A stretch of DNA of 64,000 nt from Frateuria_A sp035944355 (GTDB taxonomy: Bacteria; Pseudomonadota; Gammaproteobacteria; Xanthomonadales; Rhodanobacteraceae): positions 62,001-126,000 of the forward strand of contig NZ_DASZBH010000012.1 of the NCBI RefSeq assembly GCF_035944355.1. Direction: 5' to 3'. The notes beneath the pieces were generated by a model. The model had not been told where the DNA came from. It did no database searches and saw only the letters and a program-made list of their open reading frames with translations. Position 1 is the stretch's first letter; the number at the start of each line of letters is the position of its first letter. Below, in pieces: positions 43,757-52,980 of the stretch. The position numbers and the translations under genes were made by a program.

Positions 43757-44254
43757 TCAGCCTTCCATCGCCTGCGCCGCCTGCCACATCGCGCGGGTCA
43801 GCGGTCGGTTGGCGTGCGGCGTCTGCAGCACCACCAGCGTGGTCGTACTGATGCTCGGGTGGATCTTCAGCAGTCGGTCCAGCACCGTCTCCAGATGCGC
43901 CACCGAAAGCGCGACCACGTGCAGCAGCGCCGAATCCTCACCGGCCAGGCGGCGGCACTCGAGCACCTCGGACACGTCCGCCACCAGCGCGCCGATGCGA
44001 GCGCACACGCCGCCGTCGCAACGCAGCCGGATCACCGCGTCGATGGTGTAGCCCAGACGTTTCGGATCGATGACCGCGCGATAGCCGGCGATCACGCCGG
44101 CCTCCTCCAGCCGCTTGATCCGTTCGGCCACCGCCGGCGCCGACAGGCCCACCTGCCGGCCCAGTTCGGCATAGCCCTGGCGCGCGTCCTGTTGCAGGGC
44201 CTCGAGCAGCTGCCAGTCGCGTCCATCCAGTTCCGGTTTCGATACGGAAGCCAT
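43757..44254 (-). CDS. Lrp/AsnC family transcriptional regulator
   Basis: A 165-aa regulator. The start MASVSKPELDGRDWQL at 44254 has GGGAAA upstream; an earlier in-frame start at 44314 would reach into the divergent promoter. Winged HTH about 8-60 (ELGRQVGLSAPAVAERIKRLEEAGVI) and a RAM ligand-binding domain about 70-155. It is divergent from an EamA-type exporter, a common arrangement in which the regulator controls amino-acid export. Confidence 0.93.
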   Translation of the reverse strand: MASVSKPELDGRDWQLLEALQQDARQGYAELGRQVGLSAPAVAERIKRLEEAGVIAGYRAVIDPKRLGYTIDAVIRLRCDGGVCARIGALVADVSEVLECRRLAGEDSALLHVVALSVAHLETVLDRLLKIHPSISTTTLVVLQTPHANRPLTRAMWQAAQAMEG

Positions 44255-44369
44255 GCGGGGTATTTCCCATTTCGTTCGATGGCGAAAGGTCGCCACTTTA
44301 TTCCGATCCATCATTCCCGTGTCCGGTGCGCGCCACTAGCATGCGCACTTCCCTGCTTGGACTTGTCCC

Positions 44370-45296
44370 ATGGATACCCCACGCCTCGACGGGCGGACGC
44401 TGGCCTGCATCGGCGTCGCGCTGGTCACCTGGTCGTCGGCCTATGCCGCGATCGCCTTTGCGCTGCCGGCGTTCACGCCCGGCGAAGTGGCCTTCGCGCG
44501 GCTGGCGATCGGCTCGCTGTGCTTCGCGCTGTGGCTGGCCGCCAAGCGCCCGCCGCTGCCGGCGCGGCGCGACTGGCCGCAGCTGGCGGTGCTGGGCGTG
44601 ATCGGGCTGACCGTCTACCACCTGGCGCTCAACTACGCCGAGACGCGCATCGCCAGCGGCACCGCGGCGATCCTGATCTCGCTGGTGCCGGCGGCGACCG
44701 CGGCGCTGTCGGCGCTATGGCTGCGCGAGCGCCTGCCGTTGCGCACGCTCTGCGGCCTCGGCGTGGCGCTGGTGGGCGTGGTGACGGTGGTGCTGGCCAG
44801 CGGCAAGCAGGTGAGGTTCGAGCCGATGGCGGCGCTGGTGCTGGTGAGCGTGGTCGCCTCGGCGATCTATTTCGTGGGGCAGAAGCCGCTGTTTTCGCGC
44901 TCGAGCGTGTTCGGCGTCACCGCCTGCACCTTCTTCGCCGGCACGCTGGGCGCGCTGCCGTTCGCCACCCACCTGCCGCAGGCGCTGGCCGCGGCGCCGT
45001 GGCCGCGCATCGGCGCGCTGCTGTGGCTGGGATTCGCGCCGACCTTCCTCGGCTACATCACCTGGAACGTGGCCATCCACCGCAGTTCGGCCTCGCAGGT
45101 GTCCAGCTTCATCTACTTTTCGCCGCCGATCGCGGTATTGATCGGCTGGGTCTGGCTGGGCGAGCGGCCGGGGCTCCTGACCCTGGTCGGCGGCGCGGTG
45201 ACGGTCGGCGGCGTCATACTGGCCAATGCGCGCGGACGCAGGGCGCCGACGCGGCCGGTAGCGGTACATGGGGCCAAGCGCTATGAGCACGGCTGA
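44370..45296 (+). CDS. EamA/DMT family transporter
   Basis: A 308-aa inner-membrane protein with ten predicted helices in two EamA repeats (about 10-140 and 150-290; each includes motifs such as ALNYAETRIASGTAAILISLV and FSPPIAVLIGWVWLGERPG). Likely exports amino acids or metabolites; divergently placed beside an Lrp-type regulator. The cupin gene overlaps its end by 14 bp, and a GST gene follows, so the three are probably one operon. Confidence 0.92.
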   Translation: MDTPRLDGRTLACIGVALVTWSSAYAAIAFALPAFTPGEVAFARLAIGSLCFALWLAAKRPPLPARRDWPQLAVLGVIGLTVYHLALNYAETRIASGTAAILISLVPAATAALSALWLRERLPLRTLCGLGVALVGVVTVVLASGKQVRFEPMAALVLVSVVASAIYFVGQKPLFSRSSVFGVTACTFFAGTLGALPFATHLPQALAAAPWPRIGALLWLGFAPTFLGYITWNVAIHRSSASQVSSFIYFSPPIAVLIGWVWLGERPGLLTLVGGAVTVGGVILANARGRRAPTRPVAVHGAKRYEHG

Positions 45297-45591
45297 GGCG
45301 GCCATCATCGACTTGCAGGCGCTGGCGCAGGCGCTGCCCGCGTGGCGCTCGCAGCAGCTCGGCAGGATCGGCTCGGCCAGGCTCAAGCTGCTGCGCATGG
45401 ACGAGGCGCCCTATGTGGAAGAAACGCACGATTTCACTGAAGCACTGCTCGTGCTCGATGGCGTCCTGCGGTTGCGCGTCGGCGGCGTGCTGCGGGTGGT
45501 GGGCGCCGGCCAGCTGTGCCTGCTGCCCGCCGGCGTTCCTCATGCGGTCGACGAAGGCAGCGCCGGCAGCTTGTTGATCATGGATACCTGA
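45283..45591 (+). CDS. Small cupin-domain protein
   Basis: A 102-aa single-cupin protein. Motif 1 is degenerate (EETHDFTEALLVLDGVLRLRVGG; one His and one Glu) and motif 2 is LCLLPAGVPHAVDEG, retaining Pro and His. The ATG at 45283 lies inside the end of the transporter gene; ATG at 45268 is possible and adds five residues. Such small cupins may bind metals or sugars; catalysis is uncertain. Confidence 0.82.
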   Translation: MSTAEAAIIDLQALAQALPAWRSQQLGRIGSARLKLLRMDEAPYVEETHDFTEALLVLDGVLRLRVGGVLRVVGAGQLCLLPAGVPHAVDEGSAGSLLIMDT

Positions 45592-45603
45592 AGGAGATCC
45601 GTC

Positions 45604-46290
45604 GTGTACCAGCTCTACATCGGCAACAAGAATTACTCGTCCTGGTCGCTGCGGCCGTGGCTGTTGATGGTCGAGCGCGCGATTCCCTTCGACGAGCGCC
45701 TGGTCGCGTTGCAGGAGGGTTCCAGCTGGGACGCCTTCCGCAGCTTTTCGCCCAATGGCAAGGTGCCGTGCCTGAACGACGACGGCACGGTGGTGTGGGA
45801 TTCGCTGGCGATCGTGGAATACCTGGCCGAACGCCATCCCGGCGTGTGGCCGGCCGATGCGGCGGCACGCGCCTGGGCGCGCTGCGCCGCGGCGGAAATG
45901 CACTCGGGCTTCGCCGCGCTGCGCGGCACCTGCCCGATGGATTGCGCCATCCGCGTGCAACTGCACGGCATCGACGCGCCGCTGCAGCGCGACCTGTCGC
46001 GCCTGGCCGAGTTGTGGAACGAAGGTCTCGCGCGGTTCGGCGGACCGTTCCTGGCCGGCGCCGCCTTCAGCGCGGTGGACGCCTTCTTCGCACCGGTCGC
46101 CTGGCGCATCCTGAGCTACGGCCTGCCGCTGGACGATGTCTCGCTGGCCTACGCGCAGCGCCTGCGCGAGCTGCCCGGCATGCAGCGCTGGTACGCCGCC
46201 GCGCTGGCCGAGAGCGCGCGCCTCAACGGCACCGAGCACACCGCCCGCCGCGTGGGCACGGTGCAGGCGGACCTGCGTACTTCAGCCTGA
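45604..46290 (+). CDS. Glutathione S-transferase (YfcF-like)
   Basis: A 228-aa GST starting with GTG at 45604 after AAGGAG. N-terminal thioredoxin fold (1-80: IGNKNYSSWSLRPWLLM with the Ser of the SSWSLRPW motif as likely catalytic residue, GKVPCLNDDG, WDSLAIVEYLAE) and an all-helical C-terminal domain. SxSLRPW N-termini are typical of the YfcF and related groups. Probably part of the EamA-cupin-GST unit. Confidence 0.92.
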   Translation: MYQLYIGNKNYSSWSLRPWLLMVERAIPFDERLVALQEGSSWDAFRSFSPNGKVPCLNDDGTVVWDSLAIVEYLAERHPGVWPADAAARAWARCAAAEMHSGFAALRGTCPMDCAIRVQLHGIDAPLQRDLSRLAELWNEGLARFGGPFLAGAAFSAVDAFFAPVAWRILSYGLPLDDVSLAYAQRLRELPGMQRWYAAALAESARLNGTEHTARRVGTVQADLRTSA

Positions 46291-46695
46291 GCGCACCGAA
46301 GATGGCCCAATGACAGAAGCGGCGAGCGATGCCCTGGGGCGTCGAAGATGTGCACGTTTTATTCGGGACTGAGGTCTGGGTGCATGAGGGTGGCTCCGTG
46401 GAAGTGGCGCCACCCTACGGCCGGCAGCGCCTGCCGCCCATGACCTGGGTCAGCTGGGGCCGTGTGCGCTGCCTGCGCCGCAAGACGTGGCGGCGTCCGG
46501 TGGCGGCATAGGCGCGCGCCAGCAGCGGGACGGACAGCAGAAGAAGTTGTTGTTGCCGGGCATGTGCGGCGCCGCCAGCAACGCCACGGCCGCCGCCGTA
46601 GGCAGCGTCAGTACGCGCCGGCGCAACGCGTTGATCTCTTCTGGGGGCACCTGCGTGCGTATCCGCCCCGTCCCCGGTTCATGGGCCGCCTTGGA
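46291..46695. other. Gene-poor interval between GST and ubiE
   Basis: A 405-bp stretch between convergent genes. It has a GGGTGG/CCACCC hairpin near 46390-46425. Short frames exist on both strands (for example minus 46450-46650, GTG start, 66 aa with several Pro and Cys), but none has a convincing ribosome binding site, so I do not call a gene. No RNA gene or repeat is recognised. Confidence 0.5.
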
Positions 46696-47448
46696 TCAGA
46701 GCTTGTAGGCCTTGTGGATCGCCACGATGCCGTTGCTCAGGTTGCGCACTTCCACGCGGCCGAAGCCGGCCTTCTCCATCATGCCCTTGAGCGTGGCCTG
46801 GTCCGGATGCTTGCGGATCGATTCGGCCAGGTACTGGTAGCTGTCCGCGTCGCCGGCGAACAGCCGGCCGAGCCGGGGCAGCACCTTGAACGAATGGAAA
46901 TCGTAGAGCTTGCCGAACAGTTCGCTCTGTACGCGCGAGAACTCCAGCACCAGCGCGCGGCCGCCAGGCTTCAACACGCGGCAGATATCGGCCAGCGCCT
47001 TGTCCTTGTCGGTGACGTTGCGCAGGCCGAAGGCCATCGTCACCGCGTCGAAGCTCGCGTCGGGAAAAGGCAGGCATTCGGCGTTGAGCTGCGCCCAGCG
47101 CAGGCCCGAGACCAGGCCGCGGTCGGTCATCCGGTCGCGCCCCACGCCGAGCATGGCGGCGTTGATGTCGCCGACCACCACCTCGCCCTCGTCGCCGACC
47201 ACCGGCAAGAGCTGCGCGGCGATGTCGCCGGTGCCGCCGGCCAGGTCCAGCACGCGGTCGCCTGCGCGCACGCCGCTGATCGCCACGAAATGGCGCTTCC
47301 ACAAACGGTGGATGCCGAACGACATCAGATCGTTCATCAGGTCGTAGCTGCGGGCGACCGAGGTGAACACCTGGCCGACCAGTTTCTGCTTGTCGCCCAC
47401 CGGCACGTCGCGGAAGCCGAAGTGGGTGGTCCGTGGCTGCTCGTTCAT
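46696..47448 (-). CDS. ubiE: Ubiquinone/menaquinone biosynthesis C-methyltransferase UbiE
   Basis: A 250-aa SAM-dependent enzyme. It methylates 2-polyprenyl-6-methoxy-1,4-benzoquinol (and demethylmenaquinol) in respiratory quinone biosynthesis. Start MNEQPRTTHFGF at 47448. Signature motifs: YDLMNDLMSFGIHRLWKR, SAM loop VLDLAGGTGDIA, and AFGLRNVTDKDKAL. Length is usual. It is the last of a minus-strand series lipoprotein-plsB-amidohydrolase-ubiE, with a 92-bp gap before it. Confidence 0.96.
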   Translation of the reverse strand: MNEQPRTTHFGFRDVPVGDKQKLVGQVFTSVARSYDLMNDLMSFGIHRLWKRHFVAISGVRAGDRVLDLAGGTGDIAAQLLPVVGDEGEVVVGDINAAMLGVGRDRMTDRGLVSGLRWAQLNAECLPFPDASFDAVTMAFGLRNVTDKDKALADICRVLKPGGRALVLEFSRVQSELFGKLYDFHSFKVLPRLGRLFAGDADSYQYLAESIRKHPDQATLKGMMEKAGFGRVEVRNLSNGIVAIHKAYKL

Positions 47449-47540
47449 GGCGGGCAATGCTACAGGATGCGGGTCGCCCGCTCGCTGGTCGGCTTTTCTT
47501 GGCGTGGCCGCCGCGTTCCTTCCGGCAGCCGATGCGCGGC

Positions 47541-48869
47541 TTACGGGCTCACGGCAGGGGTCGGCTTGCCGTCCTGCTTGTAGACGGTGCCGCCCTTCAT
47601 CACGAAGCTCACCCGTTGCATCGCGGTGATGTCCTGCAGCGGATCGCCCGGCACGGCGATCACGTCGGCCAAGCGGCCGGGCTGGATCTGGCCTAGCTGG
47701 TCGGCCTTGCGCAGCAGTTCGGCCGCGTGCGTGGTGGCCGCCTGCAGCACGAACATCGGTGGCATGCCGGCCTGTACCATGTATTCGAACTCCTTCGCGT
47801 TCTGTCCGTGCGGGTACACCGACGCGTCCGTGCCGAAGGCGATCTTCACCCCGGCCTTGTAGGCGCGGCCGGCGGTGGCCTGGATGATCGGGCCGACCTG
47901 ACGCGCCTTGGCGGCCACCTGCGGCGGGTAGTAGCCGGGCGTGCCCGCCATCTGCTGGACGTACTTGCCGGCGATGATGGTGGGCACGTACCAGGTGCCG
48001 TGTTCCTTCATGAGCTTCATGTCGGCGTCGTCCATGAAGGTGCCGTGCTCGATCGAGTCGACGCCCGCCAGCACCGCGCGGCGGATCGCCTCGGCGCCGT
48101 GCGCGTGCGCGGCCACGGTGAAGCCGTAGTCGTGCGCCGCGGCGACCACCGCCTTGATCTCCTCCAGCGTCATCTGCGGGTTGTCGGCGCTGGCGCTTTC
48201 GTCCAGCACGCCGCCGGAGGGCATGATCTTGATCAGATCCACGCCGTCCTTGTAATGCTGGCGTACGGCCTTCCAGGCATCGGCGGGGCTGTTGATGATG
48301 CCTACCCTGGGACCGGGATCGCCGGCCAGGTCCTGGCGGTAGCCGTCGGTGGGATCGGCATGTCCGCCGGTGGAACCGATCGGCACGCCGGCGGTGAAGA
48401 TGCGCGGGCCGGGCACGACGCCCGCATCGATCGCGTTGCGCAGGGCGATCGATTCGTTGGCGTTGTCGCCGAGATTGCGCACAGTGGTGAAGCCGGCCAG
48501 CAGGGTGCGGCGCGCGTAGACCGTCGAACGGATCGCGTAATCGGCGGTGTTCCAACGGAACTGGTCGGTGTAGCCGGTGGGGCTGGTCTCGGAGGTCAGG
48601 TGGGTGTGCGCGTCGATCAGGCCGGGCAGGCAGGTCTGGCCTGCCAGCTCCAGCACGCGGCCATCGCCGCCCGCCGGCGCACCGGCATGGATCGCCTGGA
48701 TGCGCCCTTCCCGCACCACCACCGTCGTCTCGCCCAGCAGCTTGCCTGCGGCCGGGTCAAGCAGGTGGGCGCAATGCAGCGCGGTGGCGGCCTGTGTCGG
48801 CGGATCGCCGGCAAGCACGGGAGCGGCCACCAGCAGGGCGGCCAGGACGGGCACAGGGCGTAGCGACAT
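47541..48869 (-). CDS. Secreted amidohydrolase (imidazolonepropionase/Xaa-Pro dipeptidase-like)
   Basis: A 442-aa metal-dependent hydrolase. Start at 48869 with GAGGAGG upstream; signal peptide ends near APVLAGD. TIM-barrel metal motifs: IDAHTHL, carboxylated Lys region GVDLIKIM, His in VAAHAHGAEA, His in SIEHGTF, and the Asp in IAFGTDASVYPHG. Similar secreted enzymes in Xanthomonadales are annotated as Xaa-Pro dipeptidases; substrate unproven. It may act on periplasmic peptides together with the S9 peptidase, but they are far apart. Confidence 0.92.
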   Translation of the reverse strand: MSLRPVPVLAALLVAAPVLAGDPPTQAATALHCAHLLDPAAGKLLGETTVVVREGRIQAIHAGAPAGGDGRVLELAGQTCLPGLIDAHTHLTSETSPTGYTDQFRWNTADYAIRSTVYARRTLLAGFTTVRNLGDNANESIALRNAIDAGVVPGPRIFTAGVPIGSTGGHADPTDGYRQDLAGDPGPRVGIINSPADAWKAVRQHYKDGVDLIKIMPSGGVLDESASADNPQMTLEEIKAVVAAAHDYGFTVAAHAHGAEAIRRAVLAGVDSIEHGTFMDDADMKLMKEHGTWYVPTIIAGKYVQQMAGTPGYYPPQVAAKARQVGPIIQATAGRAYKAGVKIAFGTDASVYPHGQNAKEFEYMVQAGMPPMFVLQAATTHAAELLRKADQLGQIQPGRLADVIAVPGDPLQDITAMQRVSFVMKGGTVYKQDGKPTPAVSP

Positions 48870-48968
48870 GACGGCCTCCTCGGCGGGAGCGGCCATCATA
48901 GGCGGCCCCTTGGGCCGGCCGGTAGCCTGGCCGACGTGCCCGCAAAGGCCCGCCTGGGGTGAAGCCCG

Positions 48969-51581
48969 CTAGGCGTCCCGGGGCGGCTCGTGCGCGTGTT
49001 CGTGCTGCTCGGTCTGGACGTGGCGCCGGTGCAGGTCCTCGCTGCCGCTGTCCTCGGGCACGTGCGCCGCCGGCCTGGATGGCGCCGCGTCCATGTCGCC
49101 GTCCACGCCGGTGATCTTGAGGATCGAGTGGCGTACTTCGCGCGCCAGGATCACCCGCGCGTCGCGCACCATGTCCTCCAGCGCGCGGTCGTAGTCGAGC
49201 TTGCCGGCCTCGTCGGTCCACACGATCTTCTGTTCGCGCAGCTTCTGGATGAAGCCGCGGAACAGCGCCTTGTCGAAGAACTCCGGCGCGGACTGCTCGT
49301 TGAGCAGGGACAGCCGCTGCGCGGTGAGCGCGCAGGCGTTCTCCAGCTCCGCCGCGGTGGTGGTGTGCGGGCCGTTCTTGGCCAGCGCGGCGATGGTGAT
49401 GTAGTAGCGCTCGAAGGCCTGGATCAGGCTGCGCGCGATGGTCTTCATCTGGAAGGCCGCATCGTCCTGGCCCGGCCCGCGCTCGAGCACGCGGCCATCG
49501 GCGGACGCTTCCAGCAGGCCGCGGCCGACGAAGAAATCGATGGTGCCCTGCATCTGCGCCACGAAGCCTTCCGTATCCCACGGCAGGAACAGCTCGCCCT
49601 GGATGAAGGGATAGATGATGCGGCCCAGCCTGATCACCGAGGCGCGCGTCATGCGCCGGTTGTTCAAGAAGCAGCAGGACACCCACGCGGCGGTGGCCGT
49701 CAGGTGCAGCACGTTGTTGCGGAAATAGGACAGCAGCACCGCCGGCTCGTCGTCGGCCACCAGCACGTCGCCCAGCGGGTGGCGTACGCGGCGGATCCAG
49801 CCCATCTGCTCGCCATAGGCGACGATCGCGGGCGGGTCCATCGGCGTCAGCGTGACGCGGTCGGAATAAGGCATCTGCGTGAGCAGCGCGCGCATCAGCT
49901 CCAGCTGCGCGAGCAGGTCGCTCTCGGCCATCGCATGCTTCGGAGTCGCCAGCAGGGCCAGCGCCAGCAGGTTGATCGGGTTGACGTCGGCGGCGCGGTT
50001 GATGTTGACCTGGATGCGCTCGGCCAGGTCGTCCACCACGCGGTTGAGCCACTCGGGCTTGGCGTCCGGATCGGCCGTGGCGGCGCGCCAGTCCTGGCTG
50101 GCCGCATCCAGCAGCGGGGTCAGCTCGATCGGCTCGCCGAAGTTGAGCGCCACGTGGCCGTAGCGCTGGCGCAGCACCTTCAGGCCCTTGAGCAGACCGA
50201 GCAGGGATTCCTTCTCCTTCGGCTTGCCGGTGAGTTCGCCGATGTAGCTCTTGCCCTCCATCAGCTTCTCGTAGCCGATGTAGACCGGCTGGAACAGCAC
50301 CGGGCGGCGCGGCGCGCGCAGGAAGGCGCGCACGGTCATCACCAGCATGCCGGCGCGCGGCGCCAGCAGGCGCCCGGTGCGCGAGCGGCCGCCCTCGATG
50401 AAGTATTCCATCGGCACGCCGCGGTCGATCAGCTGCGCCACGTATTCGTTGAAGATCACCGAGTAGAGCGCATTGCCCTTGAAGCTTCGGCGCAGGAAGA
50501 ACGCGCCGCCGCGGCGCAGGATCGGGCCTATCACCGGCAGGTTGAGGTTCACGCCCGCGGCGATGTGCGGCACCACCACGCCGGACATGTGCAGCTGGTA
50601 GGACAGCAGCAGGTAGTCGGCATGGCTGCGGTGGCTGGGCACGTACACCACTTCGTAGCCGGGCGCCGCGGCGCGGGCCTTGTCGAAGTGGTGCATGGCG
50701 ATGCCGTCGTAGAGCTTGTTCCAGAAGTTCGACAGCAGGAACGACACCGAGCGCACCACCGGATGCGAATAGTCGGCGGCGATTTCCATCACCAGCTTGT
50801 GCGCGCGGCGCCAGGCCTTGGCGTGGGAGATGTGCTCCTTGGCCGCGGTGGCGCCGATCGCGGCGCGCACCGGCTCGGCGTTGAGCACCGAATCGGCGAC
50901 GGTGCGCCGGTGCGACAGGTCCGGCCCGATCACCGCCGCGCGGATGCGGCGGAAGTGCGTGCGCAGCACCCGCGCGATCTTGCGCACGAAGCGGTCCGGC
51001 TCGGTCTGCCCGGCCTCGTCCAGCACCGCGCGCAGCGACACCGGCGCGGAGAAGTGCACCACCGTGTCGCGGCCGTTGAGCAGCAGCGCCAGCAGGCGGC
51101 GGAAGCGGCCGACCATCACCCAGTTTTCGGAAAACAGCACGCGGAACCAGCCGGCGTCGCGGCTGGGCGCGCGGCCGACGTAGATCGACACCGGCACGAT
51201 CTGGATGTCGCTTCCCGGCTGGCCTTCCAGCGAGCGCACCAGCTGCGCCAGCGACTCGTTGGGCGGGCGCTGGCGGTTGCGGCCCAGCAGCCAGCCGTCG
51301 CGGCGCGCCAGGGCGAACACCGAACGCTTGCGGCGGCTGCCGGCCAGCGGCTGCATCGGCGGCGGCAGGCCGGCCTCGCGGCAGGCGCGCTCCAGGATCA
51401 GCGCGTCGGAGAAACCGTCGCGCTCGATCACGTAGCACACGGGCGCTCCCGCCTTGAGCAGGCTGGCCGGTTCGGCCGGATCACGCCGGATGCGTACCCA
51501 GGGTTCGAGCAATTGGCCGGCCAGGCCGAACCACCAGGGTGCGCGGCTGCGGCTCGGATAATCCGCGGTCATGTTCTGCAT
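48969..51581 (-). CDS. plsB: Glycerol-3-phosphate 1-O-acyltransferase PlsB
   Basis: An 870-aa inner-membrane-associated acyltransferase that makes 1-acyl-sn-glycerol-3-phosphate, the first step of phospholipid synthesis. The HX4D motif is HRSHAD at 317-322; later blocks NLPVIGPILRRGGAFFLRRSFKG, YFIEGGRSRTGRLL and VPVYIGYEKLM-like (LFQPVYIGYEKL) are family-specific. The C-terminal His/Glu-rich tail (SEDLHRRHVQTEQHEHAHE) is unusual. Upstream ATG choices at 51581 or 51572 are equivalent. A lipoprotein gene lies 42 bp upstream. Confidence 0.97.
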   Translation of the reverse strand: MQNMTADYPSRSRAPWWFGLAGQLLEPWVRIRRDPAEPASLLKAGAPVCYVIERDGFSDALILERACREAGLPPPMQPLAGSRRKRSVFALARRDGWLLGRNRQRPPNESLAQLVRSLEGQPGSDIQIVPVSIYVGRAPSRDAGWFRVLFSENWVMVGRFRRLLALLLNGRDTVVHFSAPVSLRAVLDEAGQTEPDRFVRKIARVLRTHFRRIRAAVIGPDLSHRRTVADSVLNAEPVRAAIGATAAKEHISHAKAWRRAHKLVMEIAADYSHPVVRSVSFLLSNFWNKLYDGIAMHHFDKARAAAPGYEVVYVPSHRSHADYLLLSYQLHMSGVVVPHIAAGVNLNLPVIGPILRRGGAFFLRRSFKGNALYSVIFNEYVAQLIDRGVPMEYFIEGGRSRTGRLLAPRAGMLVMTVRAFLRAPRRPVLFQPVYIGYEKLMEGKSYIGELTGKPKEKESLLGLLKGLKVLRQRYGHVALNFGEPIELTPLLDAASQDWRAATADPDAKPEWLNRVVDDLAERIQVNINRAADVNPINLLALALLATPKHAMAESDLLAQLELMRALLTQMPYSDRVTLTPMDPPAIVAYGEQMGWIRRVRHPLGDVLVADDEPAVLLSYFRNNVLHLTATAAWVSCCFLNNRRMTRASVIRLGRIIYPFIQGELFLPWDTEGFVAQMQGTIDFFVGRGLLEASADGRVLERGPGQDDAAFQMKTIARSLIQAFERYYITIAALAKNGPHTTTAAELENACALTAQRLSLLNEQSAPEFFDKALFRGFIQKLREQKIVWTDEAGKLDYDRALEDMVRDARVILAREVRHSILKITGVDGDMDAAPSRPAAHVPEDSGSEDLHRRHVQTEQHEHAHEPPRDA

Positions 51582-51623
51582 CGGCGGATTGTAGCCGGTG
51601 GGCTGTAAAAGACGCCCGGGTGC

Positions 51624-52541
51624 TCAGCGCGGCGCCGGGGCCACGGCCGGTGCGCTGGCGCCGGCCGGCGGGGCGGCCAGGCGCTGGTGGGCACGGCGCA
51701 CGGCCTGCAGCAGGTCCTGGTCGTACCAGCGGCCGTTTTCGAGCACCAGTGTCGATTCCATCGAAAGCGGCTGGTCCAGCAGCTGGTATTCGATGCGCAC
51801 GCGGGCGTAGGGCGGGTGGTAATCCAGCGGCACGACACGGGCCGAGTCCAGCGCCTGATCGAGCGCCAGCCCGTAGATCGCCAGCAACTGCTTGAGGCCT
51901 TCGAACGCGGTGGCGTAGCTGCGCATGGCCTGGTCGAAATCCATCGTGCGCAGTTGCTGCGCGTCGTGCAGGCCGAGCTTGCGTGCGGTGGCGACGACCA
52001 CGCCGACCGCCCGGCGAGCCCTGGCCGGATCGAACCAGGGCGCCCGCTGCGCCCATGGAGCGAGCGCATCCAGCAGTGCCGTGGCGTCGCGCTTCTGAGC
52101 GTCGCCGAGACGAGGGTTGCCGGCGATCGCCTTGGCCCCGAGCGCGCGGCCGATGCCCGCCAGCAAAGGCAGCTGGTCGCCGTAGCGAGCCTGCGTGTCG
52201 GCAAGCCAGGGCTGCAGGCGGGCATCGAGCGCCGCCTCGGCGTCCGGCGCGGCGAGTTGGCGCAGGGCCGTATCGATGCGCTCGCGGTCGGCCTCGCTCA
52301 TCGGAGCTTCGCCGGCGCGCAGCTTTCCCCAGTCCGCGCGCAGCAGGGCGTAGTCGCGCGGCGGCAGGGCGTGACGCCAGAAGCCGGCGAAGTCGTCCGC
52401 GCGGATCAGCGCGATCGATTCGCGCACCGCCGCCTCGGGGGACGGGCTGCCGGAGGCGGTGGCCGCATCGTGCGAATGGCAGGCGGCCAGGGCCAGCAGG
52501 CCAAGCAACAGCATCAGGCGGCGTAGCGTCGTCAGGCGCAT
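51624..52541 (-). CDS. Uncharacterised lipoprotein
   Basis: A 305-aa lipoprotein with lipobox LLALAAC (Cys at about 21). Mostly helical, with no motif I recognise; the region SPEAAVRESIALIRADDF near 35-52 resembles small solute-binding or DUF-type domains, and the final third is beta-rich (YARVRIEYQLLDQPL, STLVLENGRWYDQDLLQAV). The tail is Ala/Pro-rich. It precedes plsB by 42 bp on the same strand, so it may share its transcript. Function unknown. Confidence 0.8.
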   Translation of the reverse strand: MRLTTLRRLMLLLGLLALAACHSHDAATASGSPSPEAAVRESIALIRADDFAGFWRHALPPRDYALLRADWGKLRAGEAPMSEADRERIDTALRQLAAPDAEAALDARLQPWLADTQARYGDQLPLLAGIGRALGAKAIAGNPRLGDAQKRDATALLDALAPWAQRAPWFDPARARRAVGVVVATARKLGLHDAQQLRTMDFDQAMRSYATAFEGLKQLLAIYGLALDQALDSARVVPLDYHPPYARVRIEYQLLDQPLSMESTLVLENGRWYDQDLLQAVRRAHQRLAAPPAGASAPAVAPAPR

Positions 52542-52671
52542 GGACCTCTCGTCGGTGCGGAATGGCGCGGGGCGAACGGGCAGGGTAGGTGGGCGGACGC
52601 GCCAGCGGCAAGCCGTGGGGCGATGGATCCGCCGGCGGCAACACGGCGCGCGTGGGCGCCCTCGCGGGCAA

Positions 52672-52704
52672 GAAAAACCCCGCGGGCCTGGAGCCGCGCG
52701 GGGT
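52672..52704 (-). terminator. Rho-independent terminator of a minus-strand transcript
   Basis: Minus strand ACCCCGCG pairs with CGCGGGGT, with further inner pairs, and is followed by TTTTTC. No minus-strand gene ends here, so it most likely terminates a small RNA starting near 52800. Confidence 0.75.
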
Positions 52705-52800
52705 AATCCGGCCGAGCCGGAAGGGAAATGGCCTTGCCCGCGGTTTGGAGGTCAGCAGGTTTCGGCGAGAGAAAGCTTAGTAGCTCTTCGTACCTAAGGC
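52673..52800 (-). ncRNA. Candidate small RNA
   Basis: About 125 nt from an AT-rich promoter-like patch (minus-strand TACATATATAAATATC near 52805-52822) down to the terminator at 52672-52704. The body contains a CCGGCTCGGCCGG stem and no convincing ORF. Direction is fixed by the terminator. The start is approximate. No known RNA family was recognised. Confidence 0.35.
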
Positions 52801-52834
52801 AATACTTGATATTTATATATGTAACCATTTGATT

Positions 52835-52980
52835 TTAATGGATGCGTAAAGCGTCTAGCTTCGCATTGCGACGCACGTCGCGGGGCGCCCGCCAGTCGTT
52901 GTCGAACAGCGCCTGCTCCCAACCTGCCGTAGGCGGGATTGGGCAGGACGAATCAGCGCACCCCGATCCAGTCCAGGTAA
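52835..52980 (-). pseudogene. Possible decayed coding fragment
   Basis: A minus-strand frame ending at TAA (52835-52837) reads protein-like at its end: WEQALFDNDWRAPRDVRR, then NAKLDALRIH. Upstream the reading is poor and other frames look equally open, so at most a C-terminal scrap of a former gene remains. The 52981-53177 remainder holds no recognised feature. Confidence 0.2.

Noticed and set aside
46450..46650. 66-aa minus-strand frame with GTG start
   Set aside because: No ribosome binding site; composition is typical of random GC-rich frames, although a few Cys residues are present.
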